This document shows, one piece after another, positions 18,251-27,035 of a stretch of DNA of 64,000 bases; the stretch's first letter is position 1, and every line of letters begins with the position of its first letter. The stretch lies in NCBI RefSeq assembly GCF_002869745.1, contig NZ_PNOS01000020.1, positions 1-64,000 on the forward strand. Reading direction: 5' to 3'. The DNA is from Oceaniglobus roseus (GTDB lineage Bacteria; Pseudomonadota; Alphaproteobacteria; Rhodobacterales; Rhodobacteraceae). Made by a program: the position numbers and the translations under genes. The notes under the pieces are model-generated. The model saw nothing but the letters and a program-made list of their open reading frames with translations. It was not told the DNA's origin and searched no databases.

Positions 18251-19294
18251 TCAGTCCGTGGGCGCCGGGACGAAGCTTTCGGCGGGCACGTCCAATGTCA
18301 CGACGGTGCCCGAAGCGGCGCGGGTCACGTCGAAGGTGCCGCCCAGCCCGTCGATCAGTCCCATGACGATCCGCCCGCCCAGCGAATTGGTCTCGGGCCA
18401 GTTGATGCCCTCGGGGATGCCCACCCCGTCGTCCGAGATGGTCACGCGCGCGCCGCCGCCGGTCAGCGCGGCCAGCCTGACGTCGACCACTCCCTCCTCG
18501 CGGCCGTCGAAGGCGTGCTGCATGGCATTGGTCAGCACCTCGGACAGGATCAGCCCCATCCGCGTGGCGTGGTCCACCGGCATGTCCATGGCGTCGGCGA
18601 CGATGTTCACGCGGATGCCGGCGCGCCCGTCGATATGGGCGATCGCGTTGGCGACCCGCGACAGGTAGGAGCCGAGCGGGATCGTCTGCGGCCCGTTCTG
18701 GTCCGTGGGCTCGGTCAGTTCCTCGTAGAGCAGCTGCAGGCTCTCGATCCGGCGCGACAGGCTCTTGTATTCCTCGGCGGCGGTGCTTTGGCGGGCCTGC
18801 ATGCGGATCATGCCGACGATCATCGACAGGTGGTTCTTCACCCGGTGCTGGATCTCGCGCAGGGCCTTGTCGGCGGTGGCCTGCATCCCCTGGGCCGAGG
18901 TCTTGTCGAGCCGGACCTGGATGCCGAGGAAATAGGAAAGCTCGTCCTCGCTGTCGAACACGGGGGTGATCAGCAGGCGGTTCATGAAGGTCGTGCCGTC
19001 GGCGCGGTAGTTCAGGATGTCGACCGAGACGTCCTGCTGTTTCTCGAGGGCGCGACGGATCTTGCGGGTGTCGTCGGGATCGGTCCGCTGGCCCTGGAGG
19101 AAGCGGCAGTTCCGCCCCACAGAGGCATCGCGCGAATAGCCGGTCAGGCGGACGAAGGCATCGTTCACGTAGACGATGGGATTGTCCTCGAACCGCGGGT
19201 TGGTGAGGACCATCGCGACGCTCGATTTCGAGAACGTGGCAAATGCCTCGTCGCTGCTGATGTCCCCGGCGCCCTTCGTCTTCTGTGTGTCCAT
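18251..19294 (-). CDS. LOV-domain sensor histidine kinase (HisKA_2/HWE type)
   Basis: A 347-residue soluble blue-light receptor kinase. The LOV core spans about residues 18-130 and has the diagnostic GRNCRFLQG, with Cys63 as the flavin-adduct cysteine. The kinase region begins with LREIQHRVKNHL, placing the phosphoacceptor at His150, followed by an HATPase domain with LILSEVLTNAMQHAF (N box) and ISDDGVGIP (G1). This matches the short LOV-HK architecture known from Brucella and Erythrobacter. No response regulator is encoded nearby. It sits between scoA (20-base gap) and scoB (65-base gap), so it is probably transcribed with the CoA-transferase. Confidence 0.92.
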   Translation of the reverse strand: MDTQKTKGAGDISSDEAFATFSKSSVAMVLTNPRFEDNPIVYVNDAFVRLTGYSRDASVGRNCRFLQGQRTDPDDTRKIRRALEKQQDVSVDILNYRADGTTFMNRLLITPVFDSEDELSYFLGIQVRLDKTSAQGMQATADKALREIQHRVKNHLSMIVGMIRMQARQSTAAEEYKSLSRRIESLQLLYEELTEPTDQNGPQTIPLGSYLSRVANAIAHIDGRAGIRVNIVADAMDMPVDHATRMGLILSEVLTNAMQHAFDGREEGVVDVRLAALTGGGARVTISDDGVGIPEGINWPETNSLGGRIVMGLIDGLGGTFDVTRAASGTVVTLDVPAESFVPAPTD

Positions 19295-19314
19295 GGCCCT
19301 GTCCAAATCGCCTG

Positions 19315-20010
19315 TCAGGCGGCCCGAGTGGTGCGCTGTTCGATGCGCTTCTCGTGCTCGCCCTGAATGATACGATGGACATAGATCCCCGGCAGGTGAA
19401 TTCCATCGGGGTCGAGTTCGCCGCGCGGCACGATCTCTTCCACCTCGGCGACGCAGACCTTGCCGCACATCGCCGCGGGCGGGTTGAAGTTGCGGGCGGT
19501 CTTGCGGAAGACGAGGTTGCCGGTGTCGTCGGCCTTCCACGCCTTCACGATCGAAAGGTCGGCCACGATCCCGCGTTCGAGGATGTAGGTCTGGCCGTCG
19601 AACTCCTTGTGCTCCTTGCCCTCGGCGATCACCGTGCCGACGCCGGTCTTCGTGTAGAAGCCGGGGATGCCCGCCCCGCCCGCACGCATCCGTTCGGCCA
19701 GCGTGCCCTGCGGGTTGAACTCCAGCTCCAGCTCGCCGCCGAGATACTGGCGCATGAACTCCTTGTTCTCGCCGACGTAGGACGAGATCATCTTCTTCAC
19801 CTGCCGCGTCTGCAGCAGGATGCCGATGCCGAAATCGTCGACGCCCGCGTTGTTCGAGGCGAAGGTCAGGTCCCTGGTCCCGGCCTCCTTGATCGCCTGC
19901 AGCAGCAGCTCGGGGATGCCGCAGAGGCCGAAACCTCCGGCGGCGATGAACATTCCGTCGAACAGCAGCCCGTCCAGCGCCTCGGCCGCCGATCCATACA
20001 CCTTCTTCAT
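19315..20010 (-). CDS. scoA: 3-oxoacid CoA-transferase subunit A
   Basis: The 231-residue alpha subunit of succinyl-CoA:3-ketoacid CoA-transferase. It begins MKKVYGSAAEALDGLLFDG with the CoA-binding glycine loop AAGGFGLCGIPELL (about 23-36), and has the conserved GGELELEFNPQGTLAER near residue 92. It pairs with scoB for ketone-body or acetoacetyl-CoA interconversion, a step that connects polyhydroxybutyrate turnover with central metabolism in this group. The start was chosen at MKK; an ATG 20 residues upstream is less consistent with the family. Confidence 0.94.
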   Translation of the reverse strand: MKKVYGSAAEALDGLLFDGMFIAAGGFGLCGIPELLLQAIKEAGTRDLTFASNNAGVDDFGIGILLQTRQVKKMISSYVGENKEFMRQYLGGELELEFNPQGTLAERMRAGGAGIPGFYTKTGVGTVIAEGKEHKEFDGQTYILERGIVADLSIVKAWKADDTGNLVFRKTARNFNPPAAMCGKVCVAEVEEIVPRGELDPDGIHLPGIYVHRIIQGEHEKRIEQRTTRAA

Positions 20011-20109
20011 CGCATCCGTTCCCGTTGTTCCGTGTCTCGGGGCCCAGCTTTCGCCGCGCCGTCCGTCCAAGTCAATCGCACCCCGGTCCGCAGGGCACGC
20101 GCGGCGGCG

Positions 20110-22794
20110 TCAGTCTTCGCCGTCGTCCTTCGCGGCCTTCTTCGCCTTCGCCGTCTTCGCGGTCGAGGCCTTGGCGGCGGCGGTCTTCGTCTTCGTCGCG
20201 GTTTTCGTGGTCTTTGCCGCCTTCGGCTTTGCAGCGGGCTTCTTCGCCGCCGTCTTCCTGGTCGCCGTCTTGCGCGTGCCCTTCTTCGCCGCCTTCTCGG
20301 CGATCAGCTCGACCGCCTGTTCCATCGTCACCTGTTCGGGCTCGGTGTCCTTCGGCAGCGTCGCGTTGACCTTGCCCCACTTCACGTAGGGGCCGTAACG
20401 CCCCTCCATGATGCTGACCGCGCCGCCCTCGGACGGATGTTCGCCCATCTCGCGCAGGGGTTTCGCCGCCGCGCCGCGCCCGCCGCGGCTGGCCGCCTTC
20501 TGGGCCAGCAGTTCGACCGCGCGGTTCATGCCGATGGTGAAGACGTCGTCGAGTTCGGGCAGCGGCGCGGTCGAGCCGCCCCGCCCGGTATCCTCGTTGT
20601 GCTTCAGGTAGGGCCCGTAACGGCCTATGGTCGACCAGACGTTCACCCCGTCCTCGGGATGCTGGCCGACGAGGCGGGGCAGGGCCAGCAGCTTCAGCGC
20701 CTGGGCCAGGTCCACGTCCTCGGGCGGCCATTCGCGGGGGATCGACTGGCGCGGGGGCTTCTTGTTCTCCTCCGTCGCGTCGCCGCGCTGGACATAGGGG
20801 CCGAACCGGCCCTTGAAGGCCCAGATCTTGTCGCCCTGGTCCTCGCCCAGCAGCTTGCCCTCGGGCGGGATGCCCCCCGCGTTCGGGTCGTCCGCCTCGG
20901 ACGGGGGGCCGAAGGGGCGGGTATAGCGGCACTCGGGATAGTTCGAGCAGCCGATGAAGGCGCCGCCCGAGCGGGCCGTGCGCATCGACAGCGTGCCCTT
21001 CTCGCAGTTCGGGCACAGCCGCGGATCCTTGCCGTCCTCGCGCGGCGGGAACAGGTGCGGTGCCAGCACCTCGTTGATCTTCTCCAGCACCTCGCCGATG
21101 CGGAGGTCCGAGGTTTCCGCGATGGCCGCCGAGAAGTCGCGCCAGAACTGGCCCAGCACTTCCTTGTAATCGCGGCTGCCGGCCGAGACGTCGTCGAGCT
21201 CTTCCTCGAGCGCGGCGGTGAAGTCGTATTCCACGTAGCGGCGGAAGTAGTTGGTGAGGAAGGCCGTTACCAGCCGCCCCTTGTCCTCGGGGAACAGGCG
21301 GTTGCCCTCCTTGCGGACGTATTCGCGGTCCTGGATCGTGGTCACGATGCTGGCATAGGTCGAGGGCCGCCCAATCCCCAGCTCTTCCATCCGCTTCACC
21401 AGCGTCGCCTCGGTATAGCGGGGCGGGGGCTGGGTGAAGTGCTGCTCGGGCGTGACGCCGAGCTTCTTCATCGCTTCGTCCTTCGCGATCTGCGGCAGGC
21501 GCTTGTCGTCCTCGTCCTCGGTATCGTCGCGCCCTTCCTCGTAGACGCGGATGAAGCCGTCGAACAGCACCACTTGGCCGGTGGCGCGCAGCTCGACCTG
21601 GCCGTCGCGGCTGCCGATGTCGACCGTGGTGCGTTCCAGCCGGGCGGATTCCATCTGGCTCGCCAGCGTCCGCTTCCAGATCAGGTCGTAGAGCTTCCTC
21701 TGGTCGGCATCCGGGATCCTCAGCGCGGCGGCGTCCTTCGTCATGTCGGTCGGCCGGATGCACTCGTGCGCTTCCTGCGCGTTCTTCGCCTTGTTCTTGT
21801 AGATGCGCGGGCTCGCGGGAACGTACCTGTCGCCGTAGCGCTCCTTGATCGCGTCACGGGCGGCGCTGACCGCCTCGGGCGCCATGTCGATGCCGTCGGT
21901 CCGCATGTAGGTGATGTAGCCCGCCTCGTAGAGCCTCTGCGCCGCGCTCATGGTCTGGCGGGCGCCCATCCCGAACTTGCGGCTGGCCTCCTGCTGCAGC
22001 GTCGAGGTCATGAACGGGGCCGAGGGGTTGCGGCTGGCCGGTTTCGCCTCGACCGAGGTCACGGCCAGGTCGCGGCTTTCGATCGCCTGCACCGCCATTT
22101 CGGCCGCGGTGGTGTTCTCGAGGCTGAAGCGGTCCAGCTTCTTGCCGCCGAGCACCGTCAGGCGGGCCTCGAAGCTCTGGCCGCGGGGCGTTTCGAGCAG
22201 CGCCTTGACCGACCAGTATTCCCGGGCGCGGAACGCTTCGATCTCCATCTCGCGCTCGACGATCAGGCGCAGGCAGACCGATTGCACGCGGCCGGCGGAT
22301 TTCGCGCCGGGCAACTTGCGCCAGAGCACGGGCGAAAGGTTGAAGCCGACGAGATAATCCAGCGCGCGGCGGGCGAGATAGGCCTGCACCAGCGGGCCGT
22401 CGACCTGGCGGGGGGCCTTCATCGCCTCGGTCACGGCCGACTTCGTGATGGCATTGAAGACGACGCGGCTGACCGGCGTGTCCTTCCTGATGGACTTCCT
22501 TTTGCGCAGTGTCTCTTCGAGGTGCCACGAGATCGCCTCGCCCTCGCGGTCGGGGTCGGTGGCGAGGATCAGCGCGTTGTCGTCGGCGAGCGCGTCGGCG
22601 ATGGCCTTGACGTGCTTCCTGCTGTCCGGCGAGACCTCCCAGGTCATGTCGAAATCGTGCTCGGGATCGACCGAGCCGTCCTTCGGCGGAAGGTCGCGGA
22701 CATGGCCGAAGGACGCCAGAACCGTGAAGCCGGGGCCGAGATACTTGTTTATTGTCTTGGCCTTGGCCGGGGATTCGACGACGACGACAGGCAT
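20110..22794 (-). CDS. topA: DNA topoisomerase I
   Basis: An 894-residue type IA topoisomerase that relaxes negatively supercoiled DNA. The Toprim domain is at the start (VVVESPAKAKTINKYLG; acidic DPDREGEA near 80-87). The catalytic tyrosine is Tyr296 in YITYMRTDG. A single clear zinc-ribbon repeat (CPNCEKGTL and CSNYPECRY, about 710-740) is followed by repeats of the RYGPY/LKHN type. The last 60 residues form a Lys/Ala/Thr-rich, histone H1-like tail. The ATG at 22794 places the Toprim motif at the N-terminus as in homologues. It follows dprA on the same strand after an unusually long gap. Confidence 0.96.
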   Translation of the reverse strand: MPVVVVESPAKAKTINKYLGPGFTVLASFGHVRDLPPKDGSVDPEHDFDMTWEVSPDSRKHVKAIADALADDNALILATDPDREGEAISWHLEETLRKRKSIRKDTPVSRVVFNAITKSAVTEAMKAPRQVDGPLVQAYLARRALDYLVGFNLSPVLWRKLPGAKSAGRVQSVCLRLIVEREMEIEAFRAREYWSVKALLETPRGQSFEARLTVLGGKKLDRFSLENTTAAEMAVQAIESRDLAVTSVEAKPASRNPSAPFMTSTLQQEASRKFGMGARQTMSAAQRLYEAGYITYMRTDGIDMAPEAVSAARDAIKERYGDRYVPASPRIYKNKAKNAQEAHECIRPTDMTKDAAALRIPDADQRKLYDLIWKRTLASQMESARLERTTVDIGSRDGQVELRATGQVVLFDGFIRVYEEGRDDTEDEDDKRLPQIAKDEAMKKLGVTPEQHFTQPPPRYTEATLVKRMEELGIGRPSTYASIVTTIQDREYVRKEGNRLFPEDKGRLVTAFLTNYFRRYVEYDFTAALEEELDDVSAGSRDYKEVLGQFWRDFSAAIAETSDLRIGEVLEKINEVLAPHLFPPREDGKDPRLCPNCEKGTLSMRTARSGGAFIGCSNYPECRYTRPFGPPSEADDPNAGGIPPEGKLLGEDQGDKIWAFKGRFGPYVQRGDATEENKKPPRQSIPREWPPEDVDLAQALKLLALPRLVGQHPEDGVNVWSTIGRYGPYLKHNEDTGRGGSTAPLPELDDVFTIGMNRAVELLAQKAASRGGRGAAAKPLREMGEHPSEGGAVSIMEGRYGPYVKWGKVNATLPKDTEPEQVTMEQAVELIAEKAAKKGTRKTATRKTAAKKPAAKPKAAKTTKTATKTKTAAAKASTAKTAKAKKAAKDDGED

Positions 22795-23463
22795 GGGCTT
22801 CCTTCCGACTCGGGGTCTGCAAGCGACGGCGCTAGATGTGGGGTCTGCCCTTGGGTTGTCAATCGGCCTTGCCCCGGGCCCGGTCCCGCGGGCGGCACGG
22901 TTGGCGGGAGGCATGGTCCGAAACGGGTGCCGGTGTCGCGTCCGGTCGTCCGTTCGCGCGCCTGGTCCGGGCGCACTGAACGAGTCCTGCCAGGCCATGA
23001 CAGCCACGAATTGTGGGTCGGACTGCATCCGGTGGCGTCGGGTGGTGCGCAATGGCGACGCGCGGAGGCCCGCGCCGGGGACCGTGCCCCGTTGGTGGGT
23101 CCGCCTGGCGGGCCGACATCGCCTCCGTCGCTGACCCGTGCCTTGCACGGATGGTTTCGCCGGACTGCGGACACGGCGCGTCCGTTCCGGGGCCGGACCG
23201 CCATGGCCGTGCCGGGCACCCGGGCTTGCGGCACCGGGCGTCTATCACGCATCGACCCCACACCGGGGAGGTTCAGCGGACAGATCGGCCCACCTGCGGG
23301 ACAGCCGACCGAACGGAGGAACGGTCGTCTCGCATTGCGCATCGGCGTCGGCAGGGGCCGCTTGCGGTATGTGCGCCGGTTCCGCCTCGGCGAGGCAGAC
23401 GTCGTGCAGGGGGCACGAGGGTCTGCCGGTGTGCACAGGGGGCTTCTGCCGCCCGGTCCGGCG
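22795..23463. other. 669-base gap between dprA and topA without a convincing gene
   Basis: Open frames exist on both strands but are Arg/Pro/Gly-rich, have no recognisable motif and conflict with one another, as expected in GC-rich non-coding DNA. Apart from the likely topA promoter near its left end I see no repeat array, tRNA or strong terminator. Such a gap is unusual in this otherwise tightly packed window. Confidence 0.5.
22834..22862 (-). promoter_or_regulatory. putative topA promoter
   Basis: Reading leftward there is a perfect -35 hexamer TTGACA (22862-22857). A weak -10 candidate ACATCT lies 17 bases on, about 40 bases before the topA start. Only the -35 box is strong. Confidence 0.4.
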
Positions 23464-24918
23464 TCAGGCGCGGCTGAGGAAGCCACCCGGCTGGCGGATG
23501 ATGCGGCCCTCCAGTTCGAGGTTGACCAGCTGCGGGGCGATCTCGCCGGCGGGGACGGCAAGATCGCGGATCAGCTGATCTTCGGCGACCGGGCTGACGC
23601 CAAGTCGGTCGAGAATCTGCTGATGCAGGGCGTTGGTCTCGCGAAGGCTGCGTTTCGCCTCCTTGATTGGCCCGGCAAGCGGCAGGGCCGCGACTTTCCC
23701 GTTCCGTGCGCCGGCAACGATAGTGTCTGTAGGCCCCACCGGAACAACAGGCGCGGTACCGCGCCTTTCGCTGAGGACGTGGATCACGGCGTCGTCATCT
23801 TCGTCCGTCCGTGCCGGGCGGGCGCTGACGCCTGCCGGTCCCCTCCCTTCTGACGCAGGCGCCGGGTCGTCGGCGGCGCGGAGCGCCGTCGAAGGCGGCT
23901 TCCGGCGGGAGTGGGAGGGTTTCGCCGCGTCCGTTTCGCCGGATCCTGGCCCGGCGGTTTCGATCCGGTGCGCCCCGGGGGCCGCCGGATCATGTCTTTG
24001 CAGGGCAGCGTCCGCGACGAAGACTTCCCGCGCTTCGGCCAGGGCCGCGAGGATGTCGTCGGCGCCGCGCACGAGGAGGGCGCCGTCGCGGATCAGCATG
24101 TTGCAGCCCGAGGCGCGGGCGTCGAACGGATGACCCGGCACCGCCATCACCTCCCTACCTTGGTCCAGAGCGTCGCGGGCGGTGATGAGGCTGCCGGATT
24201 TCGCCGCGGCCTCGACCACGACGACGGCGCGCGACAGGCCCGAGACGATGCGGTTGCGGCGGGGGAAATGGCGGGCCAGCGGTTGCAGGCCCATGGGCTG
24301 TTCGGACAGGCGCAGGCCGGTTTCGGCGATCTCCTGGGCGAGGACGGCGTTCTCCGCCGGATAGACCACGTCGACCCCGCCGGCCATCACGGCGATGGTG
24401 CCGGTCTTCAGCGCGCCGAGGTGCGCGGCGGCATCGACCCCGCGGGCGAGACCCGAAACGACGACGTGGCCCGCCGCGCCAAGGTCGGCGGCCAGGCGTC
24501 GGGCCATGCGGGTGCCGAGGGAGGAGGCGTTGCGGGCGCCGACCAGCGCCACGGCCGGACGGCCGAGCAGGGCGAGGTCGCCGAGCGCCCAGAGCAGCGG
24601 CGGCGGGTCGGACAGGCCGAGGAGGGCGGCGGGATAGTCCGGCGCTCCGTAGGCGACGAGCCTGGCCCCCGCCAGGCGACCTGCGCGCAGTTCGGCGGCG
24701 GCGACGGCGGCGGGGCAGGGCTGGTAATCGTCGACGCCCGCGGCGCGGGCGATGGAAGGGAGGGCGTCCAGTGCGTCGGCGGCGCTGCCGCATTCGCGCA
24801 GGAGGCGGAAGAAGGTGCTGACGCCGACGCGGCGAGAGCGCAAGAGACGAAGCCAGACCAACCGATCTTCCTCGGAGTGGGGTGGGGTGAGGGGGGTGAG
24901 GGAAGGGATGAAATCCAC
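23464..24918 (-). CDS. dprA: DNA-processing protein DprA
   Basis: A 484-residue DprA, which loads RecA onto incoming single-stranded DNA during transformation or gene-transfer-agent uptake. The Rossmann-type domain has VALVGARNASSLGTRMARRL and VVSGLARGVDAAAHLGAL, then AKSGSLITARDALDQGREVM. A disordered Pro/Ala/Arg-rich linker of about 100 residues (roughly 310-410) leads to the C-terminal winged-helix domain (LHQQILDRLGVSPVAEDQLI). The linker makes it longer than the usual 360-400 residues. I chose a GTG start (VDFIPSLTPLTPPH), which gives the normal N-terminus. A CtrA-like half-site lies 46 bases upstream. Confidence 0.93.
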   Translation of the reverse strand: MDFIPSLTPLTPPHSEEDRLVWLRLLRSRRVGVSTFFRLLRECGSAADALDALPSIARAAGVDDYQPCPAAVAAAELRAGRLAGARLVAYGAPDYPAALLGLSDPPPLLWALGDLALLGRPAVALVGARNASSLGTRMARRLAADLGAAGHVVVSGLARGVDAAAHLGALKTGTIAVMAGGVDVVYPAENAVLAQEIAETGLRLSEQPMGLQPLARHFPRRNRIVSGLSRAVVVVEAAAKSGSLITARDALDQGREVMAVPGHPFDARASGCNMLIRDGALLVRGADDILAALAEAREVFVADAALQRHDPAAPGAHRIETAGPGSGETDAAKPSHSRRKPPSTALRAADDPAPASEGRGPAGVSARPARTDEDDDAVIHVLSERRGTAPVVPVGPTDTIVAGARNGKVAALPLAGPIKEAKRSLRETNALHQQILDRLGVSPVAEDQLIRDLAVPAGEIAPQLVNLELEGRIIRQPGGFLSRA

Positions 24919-24963
24919 CGGCCAACCTGTCTTCGTCTGCTTGCAAGGACAAGATGAGGCCGC

Positions 24964-24972
24964 AATGGTTAA
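24964..24972 (-). promoter_or_regulatory. CtrA-like half-site upstream of dprA
   Basis: On the leftward strand the sequence TTAACCATT occurs about 46 bases before the dprA GTG start, within an unusually AT-rich stretch. TTAACCAT is the half-site form recognised by CtrA in alphaproteobacteria. No second TTAA with 7-base spacing is visible. CtrA control of DNA-uptake genes, dprA among them, is known in Rhodobacter capsulatus. Confidence 0.5.
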
Positions 24973-25034
24973 GGGTGTATGAAGACCGAACCTTATTTTG
25001 TTCTTCGGGTCCAACCTGCTGATATAAGGGCGTA

Positions 25035-25439
25035 TTAGTCTTCCGGCCGCGTGCGGGCCGGGTTCTTGCGCAGCAGGAGTTCGAGAATCACTCCGAATGT
25101 CAGCCCGTAGGCGCCACTGACGAGCGCCACGAAGACGGCGGCCTCCGCGCCGGTTCCGGCAATGAAGGCGGAAACCGCGCCGACGCTGCCGGCGCCGAGC
25201 GGCGGCGACCACCAGGGCAGCGCCACGCGGCGTCGGATCAGCCAGTGCAGCGCCGCGGCGGGCAGCATGAAGGTCCAGGCGAACAGCCCCGACAGCATCA
25301 CCAGCCGTCCCATCAGGGCCGGGACGCTGCCCGCGTCGCCGGTGATGCCGCCCGCCAGGATCTCGGCCACGATGCCGAGGCCGGGGACGACGATCAGCGC
25401 GGCGAGCGCCGCCAGCGCGTGGGCGAGGGCCGCGTTCAC
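25035..25439 (-). CDS. hypothetical four-helix membrane protein
   Basis: A 134-residue protein, not recognised as a named family. Four hydrophobic segments are visible (about 7-29, 42-66, 81-97 and 99-123), with a short charged C-terminus (RKNPARTRPED). It starts 4 bases after tldD ends on the same strand, so it is probably expressed from the tldD transcript. No catalytic or binding motif is evident. Confidence 0.7.
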   Translation of the reverse strand: MNAALAHALAALAALIVVPGLGIVAEILAGGITGDAGSVPALMGRLVMLSGLFAWTFMLPAAALHWLIRRRVALPWWSPPLGAGSVGAVSAFIAGTGAEAAVFVALVSGAYGLTFGVILELLLRKNPARTRPED

Positions 25440-25443
25440 GGCC

Positions 25444-26865
25444 TCAGGCCGCGCTGCCGCCCACGGTGAGGCCGCCGATCAGCAGGGTCGGCTGGCCGAC
25501 GCCGACGGGCACCCATTGCCCCGCCTTGCCGCAGTTGCCGATGCCGGGGTCGAGGCTGAAGTCGTTGCCGACGGCGCGGATCTTCTGGAGCGCCGTGGCG
25601 CCGTCGCCGATCAGGGTCGCGCCCTTCACCGGGGCGCCGACCTTGCCGTTCTTCACGCGGTAGGCCTCGGTGCAGGAGAAGACGAACTTGCCGTTGGTGA
25701 TGTCGACCTGGCCGCCGCCGAAGCCCACCGCATATATGCCGTCCTTGACGTCGGCCACGATGTCGCCCGGCGTCGCGTCGCCGTTCAGCATGTAGGTGTT
25801 GGTCATCCGCGGCATCGGCGCGTGGGCGAAGCTCTGCCGCCGCCCGTTGCCGGTGGCGGGCACGCCCATCAGGCGGGCGTTCTGGCGGTCGTGCATGTAA
25901 CCGACCAGCACGCCGTCCTCGATCAGCACGTTCTTGCCCGAGGGGGTGCCCTCGTCATCGACCGAGATCGAGCCGCGGCGGTCGGGAATCGTCCCATCGT
26001 CCAGAACGGTGACGCCCTTCGCGGCGATCCGCTGGCCCATGAGGCCGGCGAAGGCCGAGGTCTTCTTGCGGTTGAAATCGCCCTCCAGCCCGTGGCCGAT
26101 GGCCTCGTGCAGCAGGATGCCCGGCCAGCCCGCGCCGAGGGCCACGTCCATCACCCCGGCGGGGGCGGGTTCGGCCGAGAGGTTGACCAGCGCGATCCTC
26201 AGCGCCTCGCGGGTCACGTCCTCCCAGTGCGCGCGGTCGATCAGGCCGGTCAGGCCGAATCGCCCGCCGCCGCCCATGCCGCCCGATTCGCGGCGGCCGT
26301 TCTCCTCGACGATGACGCTGACGTTCAGGCGGGTCATCGGCCGGACGTCGCGCACCAGGTGGCCTTCGGGGCGCAGGATCTCGACCTCCTGGATCGAGGC
26401 GGCGAGGGTCGCCGTGACCTGCACCACCCGGCGGTCGAGGCCGCGGGCGAAGGCGTCGATCTCGCGCAACGTGTCGAGTTTTAAGGAGAAAACCGCGTCG
26501 GTCATCGGGTCGTTGTCGGTGTAGAGCTTCACGTTGGTATGGCGCGGCGCCTCGGCCAGGGTGCCGCCGCCGTCGCCCACGGCGAGGCGCGCCGTTTCGC
26601 AGGCACGCTTCAGAGCGGCTTCGGAAATCTCGGTGGAATGGGCATAGCCCGAGGTCTCGCCCCGGACCGCGCGCAGGCCGAAACCTTCGGCGGCATCGTA
26701 GCTTGCCTGCCGCACGCGGCCGTCGTCGAAGGACAGCACCTCGGACCGGCGGCGTTCGAGGAACAGCTCGCCGTCGTCCGCGCCGTCCACGGCGCCCCGG
26801 AGCAGCGCCAGCGCCTGGCCCTCGTCCAGCAGGGTTTCGAACGGGCGGAAGGGGGTATCGGGCAT
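25444..26865 (-). CDS. tldD: metalloprotease TldD
   Basis: A 473-residue TldD/PmbA family protein. The zinc-binding motif HEAIGHGLEGD lies near residue 260 (LLHEAIGHGLEGDFNRKK) and supplies the HEXXXH ligands of TldD. TldD forms a heterodimer with TldE/PmbA and degrades unfolded peptides; it is involved in microcin B17 maturation and CcdA turnover in E. coli. No tldE is present in this window. The ATG at 26865 has AAGGAG 6 bases upstream, preferable to an in-frame ATG 21 codons earlier. It is divergent from ctaC. Confidence 0.94.
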   Translation of the reverse strand: MPDTPFRPFETLLDEGQALALLRGAVDGADDGELFLERRRSEVLSFDDGRVRQASYDAAEGFGLRAVRGETSGYAHSTEISEAALKRACETARLAVGDGGGTLAEAPRHTNVKLYTDNDPMTDAVFSLKLDTLREIDAFARGLDRRVVQVTATLAASIQEVEILRPEGHLVRDVRPMTRLNVSVIVEENGRRESGGMGGGGRFGLTGLIDRAHWEDVTREALRIALVNLSAEPAPAGVMDVALGAGWPGILLHEAIGHGLEGDFNRKKTSAFAGLMGQRIAAKGVTVLDDGTIPDRRGSISVDDEGTPSGKNVLIEDGVLVGYMHDRQNARLMGVPATGNGRRQSFAHAPMPRMTNTYMLNGDATPGDIVADVKDGIYAVGFGGGQVDITNGKFVFSCTEAYRVKNGKVGAPVKGATLIGDGATALQKIRAVGNDFSLDPGIGNCGKAGQWVPVGVGQPTLLIGGLTVGGSAA

Positions 26866-26914
26866 GGAGGCTCCTTCGGGCAGGGGGCAGGCGAGCGGCG
26901 CATTGCCGCAACGG

Positions 26915-26941
26915 TTTGGCTTGTCCAATCGGGTCTAATAT
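26915..26941 (+). promoter_or_regulatory. putative ctaC promoter
   Basis: A good -10 box TAATAT (26936-26941) is preceded at 15 bases by a weak -35 TTTGGC (26915-26920). It lies about 95 bases before the ctaC start in the divergent tldD/ctaC gap. The -35 match and spacing are poor, so only the position of the -10 is suggestive. Confidence 0.35.
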
Positions 26942-27035
26942 GGTTTCAGGACGCAAGAACACAACGGGAGGCGCCCCGAGGGCGGCATCCCGGGACTGGG
27001 CGGCCAATCCGCCCGCAGCCGAACGGGAACGAGAG

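Noticed and set aside
22859-23477. Arg/Pro-rich open frames in the dprA-topA gap
   Set aside because: Conflicting frames on both strands, no ribosome-binding site, no family resemblance.
19285-23853. A 1522-codon open frame on the + strand
   Set aside because: It is antisense to scoA, topA and part of dprA, composed of Arg/Gly/Ala/His runs with no domain; typical long shadow frame of GC-rich DNA.
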